Source: Chelativorans sp.
Lineage (GTDB): Bacteria > Pseudomonadota > Alphaproteobacteria > Rhizobiales > Rhizobiaceae
Direction of reading: 5' to 3'
Length of the DNA stretch: 64,000 nt
Assembly (NCBI RefSeq): GCF_031180965.1
Contig: NZ_JAPSLH010000024.1
Coordinates: 1-64,000 of the forward strand
Program-made: the position numbers and the translations under genes
Notes under the pieces: model-generated
The model's database searches: none
The model's input: the letters and a program-made list of their open reading frames with translations, nothing else
Told to the model about the DNA's origin: nothing
Shown: positions 43,914-51,281 of the stretch, in pieces
How positions within the stretch are numbered: position 1 is the stretch's first letter
Layout of the letters: each line of letters starts with the position of its first letter

Positions 43914-45550
43914 CACGTGCTGCCATTTATGCCCGGTTCTCGACCGAACTGCAGAATGAAAAGTCCACCGAGGACCAGATCGCCCTGTGCCGAGCCCACG
44001 CGCGGCGCGGCGGCTTGGATGTGGTTGCCGTCTATGAGGACAAGGCGCGCTCCGGTGCGTCCGTCTTTGGCCGCGACGGGCTGATGAGCCTCATGGAGGC
44101 GGCGCGCCAGCGTGCCTTCGAGGTCGTGGTGGTGGAAGCACTCGATCGCCTGTCGCGCGACATGGAGGATTTGGCCGGCATTCACAAACGGCTGTCGTTC
44201 CTCGGTATCGAGATCCAGGCCGTGCACGATGGGACTGCCGATGCGATCTTGGTCGGGCTTCGCGGCCTTGTCGGCCAGTTGCAGCGCGAGGACGGCGCCA
44301 AGAAGGTGCGCCGCGGTATGGCGGGCGTCGTGCGCAGCGGGCGACATGCCGGCGGCAGGGCCTACGGCTACCGGCCTGTTCCGGGCCGCCCGGGCGAACT
44401 GGAGATTGTTGAAGAGGAGGCGCGCGTCGTCAGGCGCATTTTTTCCGCCTATGCCGCCGGCCAGGCACCCCGCGACATCGCCGGGGCGCTCAATCGTGAA
44501 GGGATCGCGCCGCCGCGTGGGGCGCGCTGGAACGCCTCGACGATCAACGGTAATGCGCAGCGCGGCGCCGGGCTGATCTTCAACGAGCTTTATGCCGGGC
44601 GCATCGTCTGGAACAAGGTGCGGATGGTGAAGAACCCCGACACCGGCAAGCGCCTTTCCAGGCCGAACCCGAAAGATCAGTGGCAGGTAATCGAGGTGCC
44701 GCAGCTTCGCATCGTCGATGACGAGACCTGGCGGTGCGCGCAGGAGATCAAGGCCGAGAAAGCACGTCTGGGTTCTCACATGAAGCGCCGGCCACCGCAC
44801 CTCCTCTCGGGGCTGCTGCGTTGCGGCTGCTGCGGATCGGGCATGTCGGTGCACGATCGCGACAAGACCGGCAAGACACGGGTTCGCTGCTCGGCCGTCC
44901 GCGAGAGCGGCACTTGCTCGAATCGCAGGATCATCTATCTCCCGGAAATCGAAAAGGCGGTCCTCGACGGCATGCGGGAGCAGCTCAAGGACCCCCGCCT
45001 GATTGAAGCCTACGCGCGCAAATACAACGAGGAACGCCGACGACTCGCGGGCGAAGCCGCCGACAGGCGTTCACGGCTGGAGACGAAGCGGACACGCGTC
45101 GAAGGCGAGCGGCAGCGCACGGTCGATCTCGTCATCCGGGGTGTCATCGGCGACGACGATGCCAGAATGCGCATCGCAGAACTCAAGCAGCAGCGAGAAG
45201 AGATCGACGCGGAGCTCGCCCAAGTCGATGCAGAGCCTCCGGTGATCACGCTGCATCCCGCGACCCTGGAGCGATACATCGAGACTGTCGATGCGCTTGC
45301 CGGGGCATTGGCCGATCACGCGGCAGCCTCAGAGGAGCGCGGGCCTCTCGTCCAGAGCTTTCGGGCATTGGTTAATAGTGTGACTGTACATCCAAAAGGC
45401 GCCCGGGAAGGCTTTGAAATCGAAGTCAAAGGCAAGCTAGCCGCCTTGATTGGAGGCAAGGCGTTTCCCCAGGCGCGCTATAGTGGGGGACGCGTGGTAG
45501 CGGAGGAGGGCTACCGCCAATACAGTCCTGCCACTGAGTTTGTGTGCTGA
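43910..45550 (+). CDS. Large serine recombinase (left module)
   Basis: A 546-residue site-specific recombinase. The resolvase domain has YARFSTE with catalytic Ser 11, EDQIALCRAHA, and EALDRLSRD with the catalytic Arg pair. The Recombinase domain follows from about residue 145 (GGRAYGYRPV, RRIFSAYAAGQAPRDIAGALN). A zinc ribbon is at about 305-345 (CGCCGSGM ... CSAV ... CSN) and a coiled coil lies near 360-440. These enzymes integrate and excise islands at short att sites. The gene ends 21 bases before the tRNA-fMet fragment at 45572, its presumed target. Its frame is intact, so the island to its left may still be mobile. Confidence 0.92.
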   Translation: MTRAAIYARFSTELQNEKSTEDQIALCRAHARRGGLDVVAVYEDKARSGASVFGRDGLMSLMEAARQRAFEVVVVEALDRLSRDMEDLAGIHKRLSFLGIEIQAVHDGTADAILVGLRGLVGQLQREDGAKKVRRGMAGVVRSGRHAGGRAYGYRPVPGRPGELEIVEEEARVVRRIFSAYAAGQAPRDIAGALNREGIAPPRGARWNASTINGNAQRGAGLIFNELYAGRIVWNKVRMVKNPDTGKRLSRPNPKDQWQVIEVPQLRIVDDETWRCAQEIKAEKARLGSHMKRRPPHLLSGLLRCGCCGSGMSVHDRDKTGKTRVRCSAVRESGTCSNRRIIYLPEIEKAVLDGMREQLKDPRLIEAYARKYNEERRRLAGEAADRRSRLETKRTRVEGERQRTVDLVIRGVIGDDDARMRIAELKQQREEIDAELAQVDAEPPVITLHPATLERYIETVDALAGALADHAAASEERGPLVQSFRALVNSVTVHPKGAREGFEIEVKGKLAALIGGKAFPQARYSGGRVVAEEGYRQYSPATEFVC

Positions 45551-45571
45551 GGCAACGGCTGCAGGCTTCAC

Positions 45572-45617
45572 GCTCATAACCTGAAGGTCACAGGTTGAAA
45601 TCCTGCCCCCGCAACCA
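45572..45617 (+). other. tRNA-fMet 3' fragment, att site shared by two recombinase modules
   Basis: 46 bases match the 3' half of an alphaproteobacterial initiator tRNA. They run from the anticodon loop (CTCATAA) through CCTGAAGGTC, the T arm and the acceptor to CCGCAACCA. Bases upstream do not match the tRNA 5' half, so this is a fragment. Two recombinase genes point at it from both sides. It is the likely right border of the island starting at 2144 and the left border of the next island. Confidence 0.85.
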
Positions 45618-47271
45618 TTGATCCCGACACTCCCGAACGTTTTGTTCTGGGAATGTTCTTGTTTCCAGGTTTTTCAACGCCTTCAGCCCCAAGCCAGGCC
45701 AGGATCGCGCCAAGCTCGCCGTGCAGCGTGATCTCCATCTCGCCCCGCTTTGCGCCAGGAATGAGCGTCACGCGTTCGATGAGGGCGCGGATCGCCTCGG
45801 CCGCTTCCAGCTGATCTTCCGGGTGCTGCAGAGCCGCCGCGAGGCGCTCGACCTTGCGCCGGTATATTTGCCCAACGTTTGGATGAATTTCAGGAAGTGG
45901 ATTGCTGGCGCCTGCCATTTCATCGCGCAGCGCGTCCTGCTTTACCTCAAGGTCCCGTAAACGATCCATCAGAAGGCGCGTATACCCGCCGCCCTCGATG
46001 ATATCCAAGATTTCCTTGATTGCCCGATCGACCTTCGCCAGCTCCGCGCGGGCACGTTCCAGCCTGGCGCGGCGCTCGCGGTTAAGTTGGTTGGTCTCTT
46101 CGGCATAGGCGCGCAGGGCTGCTTCGGCAGCATCGGGCGCCATGATGCGGTCTCTGAGGCCGGTGAGCACGCGCTCTTCCAGGGCTTGGCGAGCGATCGT
46201 ATGGCCGTTGCCGCAGGACCTGTTCGTGATATGCGCCGAGCAGGCGAAGCGGGCTTGGCCACGCAACGAGCATGGCCCGCCGCAGACACCACAATGGACC
46301 AGACCGGACAGAAGGCTTTTCGGCCGCTGCATGCTGCCGAGCGGGTTCCTCCTGTGATGCTCGCGTACCGCGGCGATGACCTTGGCGTGCTTCTCGGCGA
46401 TCTCGTTCTGTTTCGCCTTCACCGCTTGCCAGAGCGCGTCATCGACGACGCGCAGCGCTGGCACTTCGGTAACGATCCACTTCTCCGGAGGATTGAGGCG
46501 CGAGACGCGCTTCCCTGTCGCCGGATCCTTCACATATCGCTGCCGGTTCCAGACCAGCCGGCCGATATAGAGCTCGTTGTTGATTAAGCCGGTTCCGCGC
46601 TTGGCATGACCTCGGATTGTTGTGTCATTCCATAGGTTTCCGTCAGGGCCGGCGATGCCTTGTTCGTTGAGTTCGCGCGCGATGCCGCGGGGTGACATAC
46701 CAGCCGCGAACTTGCGGAAGACGCGGCGGACGATTTCGGCCTCTTCCGGCACGATCTCGCGATCGCCGCGAATGAGTTCGCCGTTGGCGTCGTGCTTATG
46801 GATCGCCCGATAGCCGTAACACAGGCCTCCGCCGGACTTGCCCTTCTCGACCCGGCCTCGCAGCCCGCGATGCGTCTTCATCGCGAGGTCCTTGAGAAAC
46901 AGCGCGTTCATCGTGCCCTTGAGGCCGACGTGCAGCTCGGTAATCTCACCTTCCGCCAGCGTGACGATGGTCACGCCGGCGAACTTCAGGTGTTTGAAGA
47001 GCGTGGCGACGTCTGCCTGATCGCGCGAAATGCGGTCGAGCGCTTCGGCCAGCACGACCTGGAACTGCCCGCACTGCGCGTCGCGGACCAGCTTCTGAAT
47101 GCCGGGGCGAAGAATTGTGCTCGCCCCGGAGATCGCCGCATCCTGATAGGTGCCCGCAACCTGCCAGCCCTCGCGCGCCGCGTGCTCGCGACATAGCCGC
47201 AGTTGATCCTCGATGGAGGCTTCCCGCTGGTTGTCCGAGGAGTAGCGGGCGTAAAGGGCTGCGCCGGGCAT
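45574..47271 (-). CDS. Large serine recombinase (right module)
   Basis: A 565-residue recombinase. Ser 11 lies in YARYSSDNQ, with IEDQLRLCREHA and EALDRISRD completing the catalytic domain. GGLCYGYRAI and RRVFRKFAAGMSPRGIARELN mark the Recombinase domain. The zinc ribbon is CGVCGGPC ... CSAH ... CGN, and a coiled coil follows. The last 14 residues (MVAGAGFQPVTFRL) and the stop are translated from the antisense strand of the tRNA-fMet fragment; the TGA comes from the anticodon loop. Such att-encoded tails let integration rebuild the gene end. It is related to, but clearly diverged from, the left recombinase. Frame intact. Confidence 0.92.
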   Translation of the reverse strand: MPGAALYARYSSDNQREASIEDQLRLCREHAAREGWQVAGTYQDAAISGASTILRPGIQKLVRDAQCGQFQVVLAEALDRISRDQADVATLFKHLKFAGVTIVTLAEGEITELHVGLKGTMNALFLKDLAMKTHRGLRGRVEKGKSGGGLCYGYRAIHKHDANGELIRGDREIVPEEAEIVRRVFRKFAAGMSPRGIARELNEQGIAGPDGNLWNDTTIRGHAKRGTGLINNELYIGRLVWNRQRYVKDPATGKRVSRLNPPEKWIVTEVPALRVVDDALWQAVKAKQNEIAEKHAKVIAAVREHHRRNPLGSMQRPKSLLSGLVHCGVCGGPCSLRGQARFACSAHITNRSCGNGHTIARQALEERVLTGLRDRIMAPDAAEAALRAYAEETNQLNRERRARLERARAELAKVDRAIKEILDIIEGGGYTRLLMDRLRDLEVKQDALRDEMAGASNPLPEIHPNVGQIYRRKVERLAAALQHPEDQLEAAEAIRALIERVTLIPGAKRGEMEITLHGELGAILAWLGAEGVEKPGNKNIPRTKRSGVSGSMVAGAGFQPVTFRL

Positions 47272-47294
47272 CTCGTTCCGTCCTTTGCGTCTGG

Positions 47295-47528
47295 CTAGCT
47301 TGTATTGTGCGTGTTGCTCTCGTTGGTTCCTGGCGGGCGCCCCTCCGGCGGCTGCGTTGGCCGGTTGTCGTTTGCGGCGACAAGCTTCTCGAACTCCTCG
47401 CGCGCGATCCGGCGACCGATCAGCCGGGCAAGGGCGAGCACGGCATTCCTGATTTTCTCTCCGGGTGTTGATGCAGTATTGTCGGAATGATCGTTCCTGT
47501 CATCACTGGACTGCAACTGTTCTTCCAT
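47295..47528 (-). CDS. Small protein upstream of the right serine recombinase
   Basis: A 77-residue protein: a polar N-terminus, a helix KIRNAVLALARLIGRRIAREEFEKLVAANDN, and a Pro/Asn-rich tail. The AANDN motif is frequent in small alphaproteobacterial proteins encoded next to recombinases. It ends 23 bases before the recombinase start, the same place as the small gene in the left module, though the sequences differ. Confidence 0.6.
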   Translation of the reverse strand: MEEQLQSSDDRNDHSDNTASTPGEKIRNAVLALARLIGRRIAREEFEKLVAANDNRPTQPPEGRPPGTNESNTHNTS

Positions 47529-47703
47529 CGCGACCTCACTTCCGTTTGCGGTGGAACGGGAATGAAGCCGCGAAAGCGGCTGGCCGGGAAGTCTCAGAAA
47601 CAACGCGTCGTACCGCGGCGTGCAAATACCTGCGCAATTCGCTCGCCAACAGGCGAGGAGGCACCGCTCGCCGAAGATGGAGCGACATCGCTCGCGCCGG
47701 TAC

Positions 47704-47829
47704 CTTCTGCTTCCAAAGCATACGCCGGACGGGAGGCAGCCGGTCAAGGCTGGCGCGGAACGCGCCACCGCGAAGCGGCTGCGGCCTTGACGGGCTGGCT
47801 CTCGTCCGGCCTCCTGAGGCAAGCAGAGG
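47704..47829 (-). repeat. 126-nt hairpin element, right module
   Basis: Arms around CTTCTGCTTCC / GGCAAGCAGAGG and GGTCAAGGC / GCCTTGACGGGCTGG fold into a long stem. Bases 47761-47798 are the exact reverse complement of 43410-43447. It starts 25 bases after the stop of the Tat-like paralogue, as in the left module. Confidence 0.7.
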
Positions 47830-47853
47830 CTGCCACGCCGGGAGATCCACCAC

Positions 47854-48534
47854 TTATGTTGCGGTGCGTCTGCGCCGGGAGCTCGGGAAGGAATTTGCGG
47901 ACGCAGTCTTCTCACCGATCTGCAGCAGGTCATCGAGTGCGGAACGGATGAGCGGCCATGGGAATTCGTCGCACTCTTCCCACGCTTCGCCGGTTCGCAG
48001 CACGGCGTCGAGCTTGCCCGCCACCCCCATGAGTGACCGAGCCTCCGTCGCAGCCAGCTCTTCCAGCAGATGCTGCGCCCTTTTGCCGGCCCGCAGCTCC
48101 GCTTGCAGTGCAGCGGAATAACCGATCTCATGGTCGGCGGCATCCCAGCGCGCCTGATGTGCCGCAAACTCCGCCTCCGCCTTGTTGCGGATGTCTTCGG
48201 CTTCCAGCCTATCACCCAGCACCCAGTTGAGCGCCTCGAGCGAGTGCACCGTAACGTCGTCTTCGCCGGGAATGCGGACAACGGCACAAGGAAAGCCAAT
48301 TGTTCTTGCAAGCCTGGTCTCAAGCCGTTGCTGCTTGCGGCAAAGCCGCTCGGTCCGTTTTTGGGCTGCATCCCACCGCCGCCACAGCGCCACAGCGGGA
48401 TCGGCTGATTCCGCCACGGCATTGGCGTTCGCGCCATGAGAGGGCGCCAGAACGATTGGCACAATTGCCGTCCCAGCAAGCACTCGCCTGCGGGTGACGA
48501 AAGGCAAAGTCGTGGTATTGTCGGAATCAGCCAT
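47854..48534 (-). CDS. Unknown protein with twin-arginine-like N-terminus (right module)
   Basis: A 226-residue paralogue of the 42650-43351 product. Shared stretches include MADSDNTT, FVTRRRVLAG, ERLCRKQQRLET, KAEAEFAAHQARWDAAD, GYSAAL, AGKLDAVLR and EFPWP. The N-terminus again looks like a Tat signal with a hydrophobic core (TAIVPIVLAPSHGANANA). The body is helical and ends in an Arg-rich tail. Conservation in both modules across recombinases that have diverged more suggests a needed role in the element's life cycle. Family unknown to me. Confidence 0.7.
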   Translation of the reverse strand: MADSDNTTTLPFVTRRRVLAGTAIVPIVLAPSHGANANAVAESADPAVALWRRWDAAQKRTERLCRKQQRLETRLARTIGFPCAVVRIPGEDDVTVHSLEALNWVLGDRLEAEDIRNKAEAEFAAHQARWDAADHEIGYSAALQAELRAGKRAQHLLEELAATEARSLMGVAGKLDAVLRTGEAWEECDEFPWPLIRSALDDLLQIGEKTASANSFPSSRRRRTAT

Positions 48535-48569
48535 TGATCCGAGCTCCTTATAGCTTGGGTTGTGGTCAG

Positions 48570-48602
48570 GCTGCTGAAGGTGGTCGCAACACCGTCAGCA
48601 GC
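48570..48602. promoter_or_regulatory. Conserved inverted repeat in the 5' leader (right module)
   Basis: GCTGCTGAAGGTG and the facing CACCGTCAGCAGC form imperfect arms around 7 bases, matching the 33-base repeat at 42584-42616 of the left module. It lies between the divergent XRE and Tat-like genes. Confidence 0.55.
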
Positions 48603-48613
48603 CGCGCACAAAT

Positions 48614-48628
48614 CGTATCATAGATACG
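48614..48628. promoter_or_regulatory. Putative XRE operator 1, CGTATC-ATA-GATACG
   Basis: A perfect 6-3-6 palindrome located where the -10 region of the minus-strand Tat-like gene would fall (TACGAT/TATGAT). A related site follows 48 bases later. Confidence 0.55.
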
Positions 48629-48661
48629 GTAATCCGAGTGGACGGCTAGATCAACAGAAAT

Positions 48662-48676
48662 CGTATCACTGCTACG
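48662..48676. promoter_or_regulatory. Putative XRE operator 2, CGTATCACTGCTACG
   Basis: Shares ATCGTATCA with operator 1 and ends two bases before ATG 48679 of the XRE gene. Binding here would block transcription or translation of the regulator itself. Confidence 0.45.
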
Positions 48677-48678
48677 AA

Positions 48679-48906
48679 ATGAATGCGATCCAATGTAAAA
48701 TGGCACGTGTGGCACTTGGGTGGGGGACGCGAGATCTAGCTCGATTTGCTGATGTTTCGCCCGACACTATTGCGCGGCTTGAACGCGGTGAGCGCCTGAA
48801 GGAGAGCACAGTCTCAGCTATTCGCTTGGCTTTCGAGAATGCTGGAATTGAATTCATTCCAGAAAACGGCGGTGGGCCAGGCGTAAGGCTGAAGAGGCCA
48901 GTCTGA
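48679..48906 (+). CDS. Small XRE-family regulator of the right module
   Basis: A 75-residue protein: MARVALGWGTRDLARFADVSPDTIARLERGE is the helix-turn-helix and GIEFIPENGGGPGVRL the shared tail of this class. It is divergent from the Tat-like gene and flanked by two CGTATC-type operator sites. The start may be ATG 48679 or ATG 48700; neither has a good ribosome site, so translation could be leaderless. It is the counterpart of the left regulator at 42292-42528. Confidence 0.83.
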   Translation: MNAIQCKMARVALGWGTRDLARFADVSPDTIARLERGERLKESTVSAIRLAFENAGIEFIPENGGGPGVRLKRPV

Positions 48907-48946
48907 TCGACAATGTGGTCGTTGGACGGGGAGCAACAAATCACTG

Positions 48947-50270
48947 CTAGGCCGCCAGCCACACTTCGTTCAGGATTTTGGCCGCGAGCGCAGCTTTGTC
49001 CTGCGGGAGGAAGCGCCCATAATGTTCCGCGACCGTCTCGGGCGTGTCCTGGATCGCGTAGCTGGCCTGCTCGTACGAGCCCGTCTTCTTGAGGATGTGC
49101 GTTGCGAGGACATCGCGCACGTTGTGTGGCCCATGAGGAAGCAGACCCTTGATAGCGCCTCTTTCGGTATAGGGATTGTAGATGCCGTAGCGCTGGATGA
49201 TCAGCCGCCAGGCTTCATAGAACGTGTTCTGGTCGTACTCAGCCGTCGCGCTGCTCGTCTTGACGGTCTTCACGAAGAAGGTCCCCGGGTCCGCCGCGCC
49301 GGCCAGAAGACGCGCGCGATGGCGATCAACATAGGCTTCCAGGTGGCAGTAGAGATCGCCGATATCCGGCAAGACCAGCCGGAACGGCTTGTTGCCGAAA
49401 ATAGGATGAATTGGCGTTCTTGAAGGCGATTGCCGGGATGAGCACCTCCCAGCCGCTCTCCCGCTCGCTCCAGCGAATTTCTCCTCGCTTCATGTCCATA
49501 AGCTGGCGTTCCGTTCTTGGCGTGCCGCCTCTCGGGCATAGCAGCAGCTGCCGGAGGTTTTTCTGGCGCACGCCGAGATGCAGGCCCAGGCGGATCATGA
49601 GGAAGGAGCGGATTGCTTCTGCCGCGCTGCGCGGATAGCGCCGCTCGTCGGGCATCAATCGCATAATCTCGTCCGCGATCTTTCGGTACTCGCCCACCGG
49701 GCTCTCCGCCTCAAGCACCGCCAGAATCGGCTCGAACGGATCGCGGTGCACCTTGGCGACGCGCTGAACCTCTTTGATGCGGCCGGCGCAATGCTTGTGG
49801 CAGACGTCGCATGCCGCATTCCAGTCACGCCGGGCGGCCGTGATTTCCTCGCGCGAGATCAGCCCTGCAATCGGAACGAGATGATCGGCGAGATGGGGAC
49901 TCTGCCGCAACCAGCCGGTCTCAGTCCGCGTCAGCGCCATGGCGATCCGCAGCATGTCGACCTCCCAAGCAGTGAAGAAGCCGCGCCGCTGCTCCCGCCA
50001 CTGCAGATACCAATCCCATACGGCCGGGAATACCAGGAGGCCGAAGGTGAGCGATTGCAATGGCACGCCACGCCCGCGAACGGCGCTACCTGGAGATGCC
50101 GTCAGGGCACCAAAGAGCAAGCCGAGATGCTCGACCTTCTGCGAGGCCGTCTCCTGGCCCCAGACGCCCAGCCGCTGATACCCGAATGCCGCGAGCGTTG
50201 CCGTCTTGAAGCTCAACAGCTCCGCCATCTCGCTGCGAAGCCGTGCAGGCGCGTCGACCGTCCTTGTCAT
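48947..50270 (-). pseudogene. Tyrosine recombinase, one frameshift
   Basis: Frame one (49326-50270) holds a helical N-terminal region, a CDVCHKHC zinc-like motif and the first catalytic Arg in GLHLGVRQKNLRQLLL. It then reaches IAFKNANSS. Frame two, from about 49400, continues FGNKPFRLVLPDIGDLY. It then carries HNVRDVLATHILKKTGS (the H-x-x-R box) and TVAEHYGRFLP with the nucleophile Tyr. Dropping one T from TTTT near 49399-49402 restores a single frame of about 440 residues. It is a large integrase of the kind found in alphaproteobacterial islands. Either decayed or a homopolymer sequencing error. Confidence 0.75.
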
Positions 50271-50432
50271 GACCGACGCGTCGGTTTCCCCATCGTTGTC
50301 AAGGTCGAGCAGAGCGCTCCTGCCTCCGCGCGAGCCCCTGTCCGTCCTGCAACAAACCCGGGAAGCGCACCGCGAAACGGTGCTTCATGGCCGCTGCCTC
50401 GAAGCGGCGGTAGTCGGTCGAACCCGAGATGA

Positions 50433-51281
50433 TCACCTAGCGAACCAGTTCAGGATTTCTTCCTGCTCCGCGGAAGATCGCTTCTCGAAATCGTCTGGCA
50501 GGTGCCACGCCAGCCGCCGCCGCTCAGCGCTGGAGATTCCGGCGGGCTGGTGGCCGGATGCGGAGTGCTGCTTGTTCGGCAGCTTGTTCTTGAAATAGCC
50601 GGGTGGCAGCCGGTATCGCCGTTCGATCCGGCCGAGCACCTCCAAGCTCTCAACGCTCCGCGGCGCCCGAGTTCCCCTTATCCACGTCAGCAGCGTCTTC
50701 CTGTCGAACAATTCCCCGGGGCGCACCACGGCCCGGTACAAATACCAGCAGTTGTCGCCATGCCGTTCCATGTGTAGCCGCAGGGCTTCAGGAAACGTTT
50801 CCGGGTCTTGCCAACTCGTCCACTTCGGCTCTGGGAATTCAACAATGGGTTTCGGCTTCGCGCCTCTGCGCGCGCCGCCGGGGCGGCGGGCAGGCGGATC
50901 AGCTCGCACGTTCTCCGGCTTTGCCTCGGGCCGCGCTTCTACCGGGGCGCTAGCTCGCCCCCTCTTCGTGTGCCGCGCTGGCGCTGCTCTGGTTCTCCCG
51001 CTGCTCGGGCGCCGCCCGAGGTAACGCGTGATGGCATCGAAGCTTGGCTGCAGGACCCGGGATGCGGCGAGAAGCACGTTCGGCTCGATCTCGCATTCAT
51101 CGCCGACAAGGGCCCAGTCGACCGCCTGCCCGCGCCTCGGCGGCAACAGCTCCTCTTCGATGAGCCTTAGCAGGTAGAGACGTAGATTCTCCAGCTCGCG
51201 CGGCGGCAGAACCATGGCCGCCCGGGACCGCACGAAGTCGGAGATCATCCGAGAGAAGGTCGAATGGTTGGAAACTGTCAT
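50433..51281 (-). CDS. Unknown protein upstream of the tyrosine recombinase
   Basis: A 282-residue protein. It has a helical N-terminus (FVRSRAAMVLPPRELENLRLYLLRLIEEELL), a long basic, Pro/Ala-rich linker at about residues 95-145, and a C-terminal region EAERRRLAWHLPDDF-like with NWFAR at the end. In another frame after the stop come VIISGSTDYRRFEAAAMKHRF, which look coding, so the gene may have lost its true end to an indel near 50432. Same strand as the recombinase and 160 bases ahead of it. Probably an accessory protein for integration. Confidence 0.55.
   Translation of the reverse strand: MTVSNHSTFSRMISDFVRSRAAMVLPPRELENLRLYLLRLIEEELLPPRRGQAVDWALVGDECEIEPNVLLAASRVLQPSFDAITRYLGRRPSSGRTRAAPARHTKRGRASAPVEARPEAKPENVRADPPARRPGGARRGAKPKPIVEFPEPKWTSWQDPETFPEALRLHMERHGDNCWYLYRAVVRPGELFDRKTLLTWIRGTRAPRSVESLEVLGRIERRYRLPPGYFKNKLPNKQHSASGHQPAGISSAERRRLAWHLPDDFEKRSSAEQEEILNWFAR

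Noticed and set aside
45572-45617. A functional tRNA gene
   Set aside because: Only the 3' half (anticodon loop to CCA) matches; no D arm or 5' acceptor strand precedes it.
48562-48678. A longer N-terminus for the right XRE regulator
   Set aside because: The extension would cross the leader inverted repeat and both operators and has no homology to XRE proteins.
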